IMG/VR virus record: IMGVR_UViG_3300018083_000100
Location: 1 to 28,912 of that record
Length of the DNA: 28,912 nt
Reading direction: 5' to 3' (one strand)
Source: a virus
Each line of letters begins with the position of its first letter. Within the stretch, counting starts at the first letter, position 1. The notes below the pieces were generated by a model, which had not been told where the DNA came from, did not search any database, and saw only the letters and a list, made by a program, of their open reading frames with translations. Position numbers and translations under genes: made by a program. Positions 18,601 through 24,904 of the stretch are shown here, in pieces.

Positions 18601-21600
18601 GCTGGCATCGCGGTTCAGGATGATATCGGTCGAAGCCGCCATGGTCAGGCCGGTCGAGCCGATATTCAGCTTGTCAACACCGTTGTATATGAACCAGTGC
18701 GCGCTGGCACCACCTGGCACGTTGTAGTTGAGGCGTGAGGTGGTGACGCTGAAGCCATGCCCGGTGTTGTGCAGCGTGATATGCTTGGAAAGGTCAACAG
18801 TCGTCGCACCCACCAGGGCGCCGAAGGAGATGCCGCCTGTCATGATGCCGCCTGCCAGAGGCAGGAAGCCGCCCGCTACAATCTTGTTGTCGACATACTG
18901 CTTGGTGGCGGCGTGCAGGTTGGCTGTGGGGTCAGATGGAAGGGTGATGGCCCCGGTGAAGGAAGCCGAACCAATGACCTGCAGGCGGTCGACCAGGTTG
19001 TCCAGCGCCGGGTCGCTGCTTCCCAGCATCCAGTTGCCGGAGCCATTGATAAGGCCCGCTGGGCTGCGCGTTGTGCTTCCCTTAGGCGTAAGGGCGAACA
19101 GTATGAAAGTGCCATGCTTGCCGGCTGCCCAGGTCTCGTTGGCGCGCAGCATGATCGCTGCCTGGTCGTCGCTCCAAGCTGTGCCGTCATGACCACGTCC
19201 GACCAGGCGCAACAAGGTCTGACTGTTCAGCACCGCCACCTGGCTCGCCATAGAGCCTTGCGCTGCCACACCTACCAGGGAAGGCTCAGCGCCTCCTGCA
19301 GAGACAATCCAGTGCCCGGCAAGGGTGCCAGCACCTGTCCATACAATCGTCTGACGCACCTGGTCACCGGCAACCGCGCCTGTCCAGGCGAAGCCGGTAG
19401 AGTTGATCGTCAGCGGTCCGGTCAGGTTACCGCCTGCCAGGGGGAGGTAAGCGCCGGCCTTGCTGTCAACATACTGTTTAGTGGCAGCCTCGAGGTTACC
19501 TGCCGGGTCCGCCTTGAGGAACAGAGAGCCTTGCATCGTCAGGTTGCCACTGGCAATCTGCATGACCAGTGTGCTGCCCTGGGCGAACTGGTGCACACCA
19601 GCCCAGTTGTAGTTCAGGACATTGCCGGTCGAGACGCCGAAGCCACCCAGGCCGGCATACATCTCGATGCCGCCAACAACCGCGGCTGTGGTGGAGTTAA
19701 TAGACCCGAGCTTCAAAGTTCCACCTGCCAGCGGCAGGATGTCACCGAGGTTGTTGAACCTGATCCAGGTCGACGTGGCGATGCCGTTAAGGTCAGTGCC
19801 GCCGATGCCAAGCGTGCTGGCAGCCGAAGCGAAGATACCGAAGCCCGCAGCGTTCACCGTATCCCAGAAGCCGTGGGTGCGGTTCATCACACCGGCGGAC
19901 CAGTTAATGGTGAAAGGCGAGTTGCTCTGCACGCGCCCTGTCAGCACACCACCTGCCAGAGGGAGATAGACGCCCACTGTGGTGGCAACGGCGTTGTCGA
20001 CGTAGAGCTTGGTTGCAGCGTGCGCATTGGCGGTCGGCGTAGTGCCGAGGAACAGAGGACCGCTGACCGTGCCGCCTGCGAGTGGGAGATAGAGCGCGAT
20101 GGCAGCGTTCAGCTGCTGCAATGGTATAGCGTGCAGCGCTCCGCTCGCGTTACGGAACAGCGTTAGGTCACCCGTCAGGATGCCACCTGCCAGCGGGAGG
20201 TAAAGCCCCAGGCCAGCATTGAGCTGTTGCAGCGTTACTGCGTGGAGAGGGTTGAACCCGTTGCGGAACAAGGTCAAGTCGCCTAGCATCGTGCCACCTG
20301 CCAGAGCCAGGTAGCTGCCGGTGATAGTCGCGGCCTTGTTGTCTACATACTGCTTGGTGGCGGCGTAGAGCGGAGCGCTTGGGTCGCGGGCCAGAGCCAG
20401 ATCAGTGTTCGGCTGCATGTTAAGGCCGAACGACGTGATCGTGACGATGTCCACAGCAGCTGCCATGAACACGTGGCTGAAGTTGACCGGCAGGTTGTAG
20501 TTGAGCCGGTTGGCTGTGATGCCGAAGCCGACGTTGGAAGACGCGTGCAGCGAGATGTGGCGTGTGATGTCCGTGGTTGTAAGGACCACAGAGGAGCCGA
20601 AGCCCAGTCCTCCTGTCAGCGCCCCACCTGTCAGAGGCAGGTAGCCTGCGATGACGAAGCTCTTGACGGCATCAACATACTGCTTGGTAGCAGCACCAAG
20701 GTTGGCACCTGGGTCAGCGTTGAGTATCAGCGGACCTGTCATGGTCCCGCCAGACTTCAGCAGGTAGTTGCCCTGGGCACTGGCGACTGCGTCAACGTAG
20801 ACCTTGGTGGCAGCGTGGAGGTCAAGGGTGGGAGCACGCGCCAGCAGGATATCGAACCCGGCGCTCATCGTCAGCTGGCCGGTGAGAACGCCACCAGTCA
20901 GGTTGAGCTTCAGGGCGTCAGCTGTATCTACATAGGTCTTGGTGGTGGCGTGCAGCGGTAAGCTGGGAGGACCAAAGAGCGTCAAGGCTCCCGACATCGT
21001 GCCACCTGCCAGAGGCAGATAGCTCCCAGTGATGGCGATGGTCTTGTCGTCGACATACTTCTTGGTAGCAGCATGCAGGTCAGACGTCGGGCCGTGGTCA
21101 AGCTGCAGGTCGAACCCGCTGCCCATCGTCACCCCAACCGAGGTGATCCGCATGATGTCGGCAGTGCCGGACATGAACCAGTGCGTGGCATTGGGAGGCG
21201 CGTTGTAGTTGAGCCGGTTGGCCGTGATACCGAAGCCGTAGCCTGAATTGTGCAAGGAGATGTGACGCGACAAATCCGTCGTGGTGAGGACCACAGACTG
21301 CCCGAACCCCAGGCCGCCTGTCAGGATGCCACCGCTTAGCGGGAGGTAATCCCCGGTCTTCGACTCCACCCACTGCTTGGTCGCTGCGTGCAGGGGCGCT
21401 GTAGGGTCAGCGTAGAGTGTGATCCAGACCCCAGTGCCGACCTGGATATTCGAGGCCCCTATGGTCAGGCGGTCCTGCGTGCCTGTTATGAAGACATGCG
21501 CACCGGCAACGTTGGCGTTGTAGTTGAACCGGTTGGAGGTGATGCCGAAGCCATAGCCCGAAGTGTGCAGGGTAATATGGCGGGACATATCGGTGACGGC

Positions 21601-22392
21601 AGCGGCAAAGACACCACCGAAGCCCAGGCCGCCTGTCAGCGAGCCGCCTGATATGGGCAGGTAGCCACCTGAGACGATGGGTGCGTAGGTTGCATCGGTA
21701 TAGGCTTTGTTGACGGCATGCTGCGCCGCACTGATCGTGTAGGTCAGCAGCAGCGAAGTGGCGACCGTGATGGCACCAGTCGAGCGCTTGATCGCCAGAG
21801 GAGCAGGACTAAGGATAGCGCCCAGGTCGCTGAACCGGTTGAGCAGGAAGTCCGTGCCGTTGTTGAACCCGCTCTCGTTCTGTGTCCCGCCGAACTCCAT
21901 ACCCCAGCGCGGCAGGCCATAGCGCTGGCTTTCGAAGTAACCGGCAGCAGAGGTGGCCTGCGTGGTGTTCCACTTTACCCCAGGCCAGCCGGCACCTGTT
22001 GCCAGGATCGTCAGGTTGTTGACGTCGACATCAGTGCGGATCGTCAGACCACCCACCAGGGTGCCACCGGTGATCGGCAGAACCTCGAGCCAGTCCTGAA
22101 CCGTGCCCTGGCGACCATAGACTTTTGCATCTGCAGGCGCTTCAGGGAATGAGGCGCCCCCGGTATCGCCGCTGTCTATCAGCAGCTTGCGCCCAGTGGG
22201 GTCCATGCTGGTGGGGACGCCCACCCATATCTTCGCCGGCGTTGCCAGCTCCAGGCCCAGCTCACCCACCAGCAAGGTATTGGCTGGAGGCGGGCTGTTG
22301 GGGTTGACGGTGTAGAGATGCTGCACCGTATCCCACCGCGGGCCGGCGAGCGGTTTAGGTCTTCCAGGCGGGAAAGACGATCCGTCCATCAT
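9649..22392 (-). CDS. Giant repeat fibre with S74-type C-terminal chaperone
   Basis: From ATG 22392 the gene encodes 4,247 aa. The N-terminus has GELGLELATPAKIWVG (about residue 45), a head domain typical of phage fibres. The body holds about 32 linkers of the form DPTAxLHAATKQYVD, most preceded or followed by LPLAGGTMTG. Between them are inserted: about 12 copies of a roughly 75-aa beta module (TDLSRHISLH..GYGFGITANRLNY), three copies of a RTGDVVL..TRGDHVHPSDTTR module, two pyocin-knob-like modules (about 16420-16720 and 14755-15045) and one unique Pro-rich domain (about 17175-17560). The last 122 residues start GSDARIKD and contain YIGLVAQEAE, the intramolecular chaperone / S74 peptidase that trimerises and cuts itself off. 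The frame is open to GTG 22446, but that extension overlaps the DUF4054 gene. Paired ATGs at 22392/22389 follow its TAA. No ideal ribosome site is visible. Confidence 0.9.
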   Translation of the reverse strand: MMDGSSFPPGRPKPLAGPRWDTVQHLYTVNPNSPPPANTLLVGELGLELATPAKIWVGVPTSMDPTGRKLLIDSGDTGGASFPEAPADAKVYGRQGTVQDWLEVLPITGGTLVGGLTIRTDVDVNNLTILATGAGWPGVKWNTTQATSAAGYFESQRYGLPRWGMEFGGTQNESGFNNGTDFLLNRFSDLGAILSPAPLAIKRSTGAITVATSLLLTYTISAAQHAVNKAYTDATYAPIVSGGYLPISGGSLTGGLGFGGVFAAAVTDMSRHITLHTSGYGFGITSNRFNYNANVAGAHVFITGTQDRLTIGASNIQVGTGVWITLYADPTAPLHAATKQWVESKTGDYLPLSGGILTGGLGFGQSVVLTTTDLSRHISLHNSGYGFGITANRLNYNAPPNATHWFMSGTADIMRITSVGVTMGSGFDLQLDHGPTSDLHAATKKYVDDKTIAITGSYLPLAGGTMSGALTLFGPPSLPLHATTKTYVDTADALKLNLTGGVLTGQLTMSAGFDILLARAPTLDLHAATKVYVDAVASAQGNYLLKSGGTMTGPLILNADPGANLGAATKQYVDAVKSFVIAGYLPLTGGALTGGLGFGSSVVLTTTDITRHISLHASSNVGFGITANRLNYNLPVNFSHVFMAAAVDIVTITSFGLNMQPNTDLALARDPSAPLYAATKQYVDNKAATITGSYLALAGGTMLGDLTLFRNGFNPLHAVTLQQLNAGLGLYLPLAGGILTGDLTLFRNASGALHAIPLQQLNAAIALYLPLAGGTVSGPLFLGTTPTANAHAATKLYVDNAVATTVGVYLPLAGGVLTGRVQSNSPFTINWSAGVMNRTHGFWDTVNAAGFGIFASAASTLGIGGTDLNGIATSTWIRFNNLGDILPLAGGTLKLGSINSTTAAVVGGIEMYAGLGGFGVSTGNVLNYNWAGVHQFAQGSTLVMQIASGNLTMQGSLFLKADPAGNLEAATKQYVDSKAGAYLPLAGGNLTGPLTINSTGFAWTGAVAGDQVRQTIVWTGAGTLAGHWIVSAGGAEPSLVGVAAQGSMASQVAVLNSQTLLRLVGRGHDGTAWSDDQAAIMLRANETWAAGKHGTFILFALTPKGSTTRSPAGLINGSGNWMLGSSDPALDNLVDRLQVIGSASFTGAITLPSDPTANLHAATKQYVDNKIVAGGFLPLAGGIMTGGISFGALVGATTVDLSKHITLHNTGHGFSVTTSRLNYNVPGGASAHWFIYNGVDKLNIGSTGLTMAASTDIILNRDASSALHATTKQQMDAGLALKLNLTGGTMTGSIIMTGAVDITLAKDPSAIMHAVTRQYADNALALKLNLAGGTLTGPLILAADPSAALGAATKQYVDTKIGAFLPLAGGTMTGGIIFANALGTVPGDVSKHITLYSGMGIGVTANRVNYLAPVGGTHVFMVSTDVATINNTGLVMAASTDITLSRNPTGALMAVPKQYADLMLPLAGGAMTGGISFGSAVVAGPTVLTRHLALYGTVFGFSITTARLNIVAPDTSATWFNAGTSGTDIAYFNTTGLNMVGLTTVVLGKQPTANMHAATKQYVDGIIASSGGPFLPITAGPSQALTGQLYLPHVTPTVDEMATAKFYVDAADQNLQSQISAVVSGNLVFYGQLDVANDVVQYKYTINIPNSPMPPPTSVPKGGYIIVTVGGIPPATGSNIPPLPLGTPQYVRGDWFISDGDMWIFLPTGLVYFTADAVEVTPPIQGTTNVQATLNWLNTNKLNLAGGTMTGSLVLQSDPTSNLMAATRQYVDARPFLPLAGGTMTGGISFGILVGASASDLSKHITLHTNGYGFGVTSGRLNYNASSGAAHRFRIAAVDVASIGATGLTMLGTTDIILARDPSSALQATTKQYVDGRTPIASDAPNDTSTYGRRALAWSRAESVTLVGAGAFDLNTVPAGYIGSYQFTNQTAAANWPVGIYAQSGYLLTGYGTTTGWSGQLLMGPPANATTDASLWYRSQFGGTWSPWWRIVTTLGGTFTGSVILKGDPSTALEAATKQYVDAVTTAQGNYLLKAGGTMTGNLMANPASAIVPVTIAGNMNNMVLTSVFGMHLGFNHSAGQAEADFINSYAAAVQSFRWYQVTGPGTQTVLMTLLPTGALSLAGPLTLPADPTALLHAATKQYVDSVRTLVTGSYLPLAGGTMSGLLVLSADPSGVLGAATKQYVDTRDALDLHLTGGTLSGGLGFGSSVVAGNTDITRHISLYGTTYGIGVTSNRINYVIGLNGVHWFLVNAVDILKIDNTGLTINTGTITLLGDPTALMHAATKQYVDTKFAAGVVSFNLRTGPVTLNNADVIAVLPSSATNPVMNGAVAPGSSTAWSRGDHIHPSDTSRLALTGGTLSGGLSFGSAVAASTTDLTRHINLYGGVYGFSITGGRQNYVASNHVFVVGTTDIAQVASSGLWILSGNLVLAADPTSAMHAATKQYVDKVQPSFTRIATDSAFDLNTISGSGAAGPFTSYQGFHSIFNQTAGLNFPPGITTASVLNLWSSTSGLTTQLAMHNAGMSYRWMTSTGVYNAWTSVMLSSGAAMTGGLSFGSRGAASATDVTQHLALYGTSNGISITGFRQNYVVAASNSHVFVINAIDTVTIASTGLTMAATTDITLARDPTAVMHAATKQYVDARVGGSGYLPTVGGTMTGPLTMTASSAINLQAVSTTTGIIDSDANYGMLLQGLAGAVADVGIISRVGGATAQIKISSTGLVIINGVQVDTAGVTTLVSDPTAALHAVTKQYVDTKVAGGVTRFNNRTGDVVLLNADVIGVLPSYATVPAMNGTASAGASGAWTRGDHVHPSDTTRVAKAGDTMTGNLKISVADSALGLLVNGVTKGARFVASAGGFTIEGVDNTGVGSYQPLTLSGSSITLGQNTTLAAGKTLTLAQDPTAVLHAATKQYVDAADTARVLKAGDTMSGDLTMSSARKVNFQAVLATTGSINSDANYGVLIQGLAGAASDVGISSRIAGPAELRVFSTGSIYLNGATVDNLGTMLLVADPTTGLGAATKQYVDTKTGGGVTRFNTRTGDVVMILTDVTDVLPASAALPAMNGTAYAGSNVTWSRGDHVHPSDTTRLPLTGGSMVGGINFGAAVAASNTDLTRHLSLHTGGYGFNVMAFRTNYNVPNLAAHWFLVNGVDIATVNSTGIVMAAATDITLVRDPTANLQAVTKQYVDTKVGLYVPISGGTMTGNLIMSASNRLFLSGGSYAIYFTGVDSWGLGANNLAISSWFGIGLQNSVGGQTIPSGLFGAYWNTRTGDQQILGDLAVRNSRDNAVSQIQNIRIWRSSTDQIIDIASVVTTASMTSNTPVAGGSGLVLNERLYDAYGNTYTATAVTGGVATTVIMNTATARNGNVPANPIALTAAPGFVGIGVTVNLTWTAPTRLVLATGANQSLYLNSVVGTTVNGATGSWGSFNYGKQLLVTGNSTNPAIGIADNSGGNWVAIINSAGKMMFADMPSIVDSTTAPTHLLQLDVSSCIAYRDFTFNGKVTLSADPSANLEAATKQYVDTKVSTGVGAYLPLTGGTLTGPLLTSYTATATTAQIFIRPVGNANSLESKLRFGGTFASGTDYGARLTASLRSGYSAGAWGGEYLDVWMNNGGANDSSTDASQLQIARFTRAGIAINGVAATARGLVFTTAGSRRWEIRANATAESTGNVGSDLDIFNFDDTSTAIANPLVRITRSTGQVTINAGLSLGSVASALPNTLTRHLMLYSTSYGLSVTSNTLNIVTGGTTIQFLTGATVLGTLTATGLAMGASTDITLVRDPTAALHAATKQYCDNKFALAVGGGYVAKTGDTMSGALIVGSAVGNVQLNQGNATQTGYVSFFNQAAVRQGYFGYASGGALQLVLEAGTSQLSLTGNFSINGWGGGYASLELRKGGSGQGNQILGYTGSGASLRWNLQMGDGTAEAAGNDGSHFAIHRYDNSGNYVGNPLHINRANGTVTIANTLSMGGEIWSQNGIIRVNPAGTAYIFYNNSNSTFYLQATNGLVLTGAPISMQGTVNFNGLVNIAGLTATNSHIVIQAPGGAFASYNSSSAYCGGMWVAGAGGVQFGQCNSSGGPTVTHAFISASSFGTVAWDCSFACNNGANSLCYGNGSQFIVPSAAYKPGGGAWADGSDARIKDVLADYKTGLEAILALRPVWFRYKNNWSRDGDVEKERHREVVGKEYIGLVAQEAEIPMPEMVSSITAKLDNIEVNDLRILDMTALPLALVNAIKELVTMNAALSERVAALETRTLH
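9652..10017 (-). other. S74-type intramolecular chaperone domain of the fibre
   Basis: The last 122 codons begin with Ser-Asp-Ala-Arg-Ile-Lys-Asp, the usual S-D-x-R-x-K(-x) signature of the endosialidase-type chaperone whose Ser starts the self-cleavage site. They continue with LALRPVWFRYKNN, HREVVGKEYIGLVAQEAE and a C-terminal coiled-coil-like helix (ELVTMNAALSERVAALETR). These domains assemble trimeric beta fibres and are released by autoproteolysis. The exact bond cut here is inferred by analogy. Confidence 0.85.
11030..21720 (-). repeat. About 32 AATKQYVD linker repeats and interleaved beta modules
   Basis: Within the fibre gene the phrase encoding ATKQYVD recurs with very little DNA change. 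The 12-mer atactgcttggt (plus strand) appears identically at least a dozen times, for example near 11850, 12850, 13660, 14480, 16335, 16775, 17710, 18895, 20350 and 20690. Spacing between copies ranges from about 100 to over 600 bp depending on which module lies between. The repeats are coding and in frame. They are not CRISPR-like, because the spacing is irregular and the spacers are homologous to one another. Confidence 0.85.
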
Positions 22393-22396
22393 TGGC

Positions 22397-22891
22397 TTAT
22401 CGTAAATATCCTGTGTAGCCCGGGATGTAGCCGCCGCTGGTGACACGCGGGTCGGTCAGCGAGAGTATCTCCACCCCGCCGATGCCGATCATGCGTGCCC
22501 ACCACAGGAACTCCTGGCCGTAGCGCGTGTAGTTCCAGGGTCCACCGCCCTCCATCGAGGTGCTCGAGAGGTCATAGCTCACCGACACCTTGGAGACTGA
22601 CTTGCTCGAGACCAGGCCGGAGGAGCCACCAGGTGCGCCCCCTGCTGCTCCGCTGCCTGCCGAACCATAAGCCATCGACAGGCTGTGCGCGGTATACAGC
22701 TCCACACCCCTTTGTATATACGACCCCCAGCGGACAGGTCTGAGCATGATGCTGCCGAGGTCGATATACATCTGCACGTTCACGTCCGGGTAGTCCCGCG
22801 TGCTGCTGAACTCCGGGAAGTGCAGACGGAAGGTGGGCGGATCAGTGATGGTCGAGGTCGGGATGACAGGAGGCGAGAGAGTAGCACTCAT
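22397..22891 (-). CDS. Head-tail connector, DUF4054-type
   Basis: The 164-aa protein has the DUF4054 pattern as I know it: FRLHFPEFSSTRDYPDVNVQ at residues 21-40, a YIDLGSIML helix, RWG...RGVELYTAHSLSMA, a Gly/Ala-rich loop (AGSGAAGGAPGG), then SSKSVSKVSVSYDLSS and RYGQEFLWWARM. This family is a head-tail adaptor binding at the portal. It is normally followed by other neck genes. Here the giant fibre gene comes next. ATG 22891 overlaps the upstream TGA (ATGA). The C-terminus (VTSGGYIPGYTGYLR) is kept because it reads well and its overlap with a possible fibre extension is resolved in its favour. Confidence 0.9.
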   Translation of the reverse strand: MSATLSPPVIPTSTITDPPTFRLHFPEFSSTRDYPDVNVQMYIDLGSIMLRPVRWGSYIQRGVELYTAHSLSMAYGSAGSGAAGGAPGGSSGLVSSKSVSKVSVSYDLSSTSMEGGGPWNYTRYGQEFLWWARMIGIGGVEILSLTDPRVTSGGYIPGYTGYLR

Positions 22892-23271
22892 GACTGCTTG
22901 ACCGGCGCTGGACCTTTCGGCACAGAGCGCTGGGCCGATGCCGGAGGAGCAGCCGCCCTTGGCTGGGTTCCTACGTCACCCGGATGCGGCATCAGACCAG
23001 GTGCTGCCTCCGCTGCTATCTCTGCCGCTGCATACTCCGCCATCCCTGGGGTCGGTGGCGCCTCCTCGTAGTCGTCCAGGTGCAGCTTCGTATACCAGTG
23101 CTCAGCCACCTCAGGACTGACCTCGTGCACGCCTGGCACGAAGACGATCTTGTCAGGCAGCACGATAGGCGCCACAGGATTACCTTGCGCGTCAATGGTA
23201 GGCGGCGCGCCAGGTATAGGCCGTGGGTCAAGCTGCAGCATAAACGGTTTCACCACGGTGATCGTGGGCAT
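22888..23271 (-). CDS. STY1053-like phage-associated protein
   Basis: The 127-aa product begins TITVVKPFMLQLD and has VFVPGVHEVSPEVAEHWYTKLHL in the middle. The V-x-KPF start and (G)xHEVSxEVAEHWY motif match a small family annotated STY1053-like, commonly next to capsid and connector genes, with unknown function. After about residue 70 a Pro/Ala/Gly-rich, likely disordered tail follows, with APPASAQRSVPKGPAPVKQS at the end. GGAGGA lies 5 nt before ATG 23271. It is the first gene after the spacer that follows the capsid gene. Confidence 0.8.
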   Translation of the reverse strand: MPTITVVKPFMLQLDPRPIPGAPPTIDAQGNPVAPIVLPDKIVFVPGVHEVSPEVAEHWYTKLHLDDYEEAPPTPGMAEYAAAEIAAEAAPGLMPHPGDVGTQPRAAAPPASAQRSVPKGPAPVKQS

Positions 23272-23276
23272 CTGGG

Positions 23277-23282
23277 TCCTCC
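23277..23282 (-). promoter_or_regulatory. Strong ribosome binding site after the capsid spacer
   Basis: GGAGGA on the minus strand, 5 nt before ATG 23271. It restarts translation after the non-coding spacer, where no coupling from the capsid gene is possible. Confidence 0.75.
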
Positions 23283-23302
23283 GTTAGAGGTAGGCAAAGG
23301 GT

Positions 23303-23341
23303 AGCCTCACGAGCGCATTGCTGCGAATAATCTGTAAGGCT
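23303..23341 (-). other. Nested hairpin in the spacer downstream of the capsid gene
   Basis: The spacer 23272-23366 (95 nt) has no gene. Read on the minus strand it contains an 8-bp outer stem, AGCCTTAC (23341-23334) with GTGAGGCT (23310-23303), including one G-U pair. It encloses a perfect 4-bp inner hairpin CGCA-GCAA-TGCG (23325-23314) with a GNRA tetraloop. No U-tract follows, so a classical intrinsic terminator is not supported. It may be an mRNA-stabilising or partly attenuating element between the abundant capsid message and the lower-level neck genes. That is inference. A short direct repeat AGGCTC also occurs beside it (near 23338-23343 and 23356-23361). Confidence 0.5.
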
Positions 23342-23366
23342 CAGGCTAAAATACCAGGCTCAAATA

Positions 23367-24344
23367 TCAGATGCCGTCACGGTAGCCGATCGTCTCCGGG
23401 TAAGGCGACTCAACCTGACCCATGCGCGACCAGTAGGTGGTGATGTTGTAGAGTGAGCGCCACTCCAGCGGGGTCTTCTGCAGCGGGGTCATCGGGAAAC
23501 GCACCTTGTCGTATTCCTTCGTGTAGGCGACCATACGCTGGGTATTGCCGGCTCCCCGGTTCTTCAGCCACTTAGACGCCTGGATATTCAGCGGCTTGCT
23601 GCCATGCGTCGTTGTCAGGTTGTTCTCCTGCAGGAAGCGCAGGACAGACACGTTGCCGGCTGTCGATACTTTTGACGCTACCAGCATCGCCATCTGGGTC
23701 GGTGGCAGGCGTAGTTCGGAAGGCACGACAGCGAAGCCGCTCGCTTCCCACACACTCGCCAGAAGCTCGTTGATCTGGGCAAGGATGAGGTCAGGGTTGG
23801 CCGTTGTCCAGGCGCCACCAGTGACGTTGCCGACATTGGTAACCTGGGCTAGGTTGAACAGCCCTGTCGTGTTGACGCTCGTGGTCGGGTCGCCGATGTA
23901 GACGAGCTGGTCGGTGTCCATCTGGTTCTTCAGGCGAAGAGCCATGAACTTCTGTTCGTCGATAGGCCGGCCCAACTGGATAGCCGATGCCAGCTCAGGC
24001 ATCGAATAGGCCAGCTCCTGGCCCCAGATACGCAGGGGAAGGGCCGTCTTGCCAATGTCCAGCGAGACGCTGGGGATGGCATTGGCGACCTTGCTGATCC
24101 AGGACACGCCCTGAGTCTGGAAGCCGCCGGCTGCACCGAACGTCGAGTTGGTGTAGGAGGACCACTCGTCGCCAGTGGTGATGTCAGAACGCAGGTCAAT
24201 ATCGCGGGACCAGGTAATCGACACCAAAGGCTCGTGGATGCTCGGGTCGAGCCGCTCAAGCTCCCCGATCAAAAAGGACCCCGCGCTGTCGCGCGTGATA
24301 CCATCGAAGGTCTGCAGACCTCCGCCATACATTCCGTCAGGCAC
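23367..24344 (-). CDS. Major capsid protein, DUF2184-type
   Basis: The 325-aa protein fits the DUF2184 (encapsulin/HK97-like fold) major capsid family. It has FLIGELERLDPSIHEPLVSI at residues 24-43, SRDIDLRSDI, the GWSSYTNSTFG-like segment near 60-70, KTALPLRIWGQELAYSMPEL near 97-116, and in the second half LRLPPTQMAML and a (VAYTKEYDKVRFPM) P-domain-like strand near 265-280. Size is usual for the family. Start is GTG 24344, supported by AAGGAGGA (24360-24353). An ATG at 24332 would be 23 nt from that site and is less likely. No propeptide is obvious. It forms the icosahedral shell together with the cement protein encoded just before it. Confidence 0.9.
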   Translation of the reverse strand: MPDGMYGGGLQTFDGITRDSAGSFLIGELERLDPSIHEPLVSITWSRDIDLRSDITTGDEWSSYTNSTFGAAGGFQTQGVSWISKVANAIPSVSLDIGKTALPLRIWGQELAYSMPELASAIQLGRPIDEQKFMALRLKNQMDTDQLVYIGDPTTSVNTTGLFNLAQVTNVGNVTGGAWTTANPDLILAQINELLASVWEASGFAVVPSELRLPPTQMAMLVASKVSTAGNVSVLRFLQENNLTTTHGSKPLNIQASKWLKNRGAGNTQRMVAYTKEYDKVRFPMTPLQKTPLEWRSLYNITTYWSRMGQVESPYPETIGYRDGI

Positions 24345-24352
24345 TGGGTCTG

Positions 24353-24360
24353 TCCTCCTT
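24353..24360 (-). promoter_or_regulatory. Very strong ribosome binding site of the capsid gene
   Basis: AAGGAGGA on the minus strand overlaps the TAA stop of the cement protein gene and lies 8 nt before GTG 24344. The site is the best match to the anti-Shine-Dalgarno in the head region, in keeping with high capsid expression despite the GTG start. Confidence 0.75.
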
Positions 24361-24880
24361 ATCCGACAGCGAGAGAGACTTCGACGACGTCACCTGTGAC
24401 GCCGCTAGACATGAACACGAGGCCTGGCAGAGCAACACAAGTGCCGGCACCTGGAGCCACGGCAGTAACATTGCCCTGCACCTGGTTGCCTGCTGTAGCG
24501 CCTGTCCAGATATTCGCAGCTGCGTTCTTCACAGCCGCAGAGGCCCCGCCCAGCTTGACCAGCATATATCCACGGCGCATAACGTCACAAGCTCCTGAGG
24601 TCGGCGGAGCAGTGAGAGTGCCGAGCTGGTCATTCAGCGAACCAACCGGGCTGCCGAACCCCTGGGTGGGATAGGGCCGCACGAGCAGTCCGTAGAAGCC
24701 AGTGGTATCAGAGGTCGTCGCCTGGCGGATAGAGCCAGTCGCTGCGTCCATCACCACCATCGTGCCGTAGGTAAGCGGAGGTGTGGTCACGCTAATCGGC
24801 TGGCCTTCAACCGTGGCGTGCTCCCAGCGGTTCAATGAACCGGGGAAGCCTGCCGGCATCGTCGTCAGATAGGCTACCAT
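24359..24880 (-). CDS. Capsid cement/decoration protein, Gp24-like
   Basis: The 173-aa protein begins VAYLTTMPAGFPGSLNRWEH and has GFYGLLVRPYPTQGFGSPVG near residue 61, then GACDVMRRGYMLVKLGG near residue 97. The MPAG(I/F)PG start, the YG(F/L)LVRPYPTQ strand and the RGYM-VKL strand are what I associate with structural cement protein Gp24 of phages with DUF2184 capsids, where it stabilises the shell. AAAGGAGA lies 6 nt before ATG 24880. It is next to the capsid gene, as usual for the family. Confidence 0.85.
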   Translation of the reverse strand: MVAYLTTMPAGFPGSLNRWEHATVEGQPISVTTPPLTYGTMVVMDAATGSIRQATTSDTTGFYGLLVRPYPTQGFGSPVGSLNDQLGTLTAPPTSGACDVMRRGYMLVKLGGASAAVKNAAANIWTGATAGNQVQGNVTAVAPGAGTCVALPGLVFMSSGVTGDVVEVSLAVG

Positions 24881-24904
24881 TCGTCGTCTCCTTTCATTCT
24901 GGAC

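Noticed and set aside
18757-20166. 469-aa open frame on the plus strand
   Set aside because: It is antisense to the fibre repeats. Its length comes from the GC-rich repeated sequence, it has no ribosome site or recognisable domain, and it matches the minus-strand module periodicity.
11030-21720. Regularly recurring DNA repeats resembling a CRISPR or iteron array
   Set aside because: The repeats are in frame within one protein, spacing varies from about 100 to over 600 bp, and spacers are homologous to each other.
22393-22446. Upstream extension of the fibre gene to GTG 22446
   Set aside because: It overlaps the end of the DUF4054 gene, and its residues do not resemble a fibre N-terminus. 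ATG 22392 after the TAA is preferred.
23303-23341. Intrinsic transcription terminator
   Set aside because: The hairpin is present, but no T-tract follows on the minus strand and the next gene belongs to the same structural cluster, so a terminator is not claimed.
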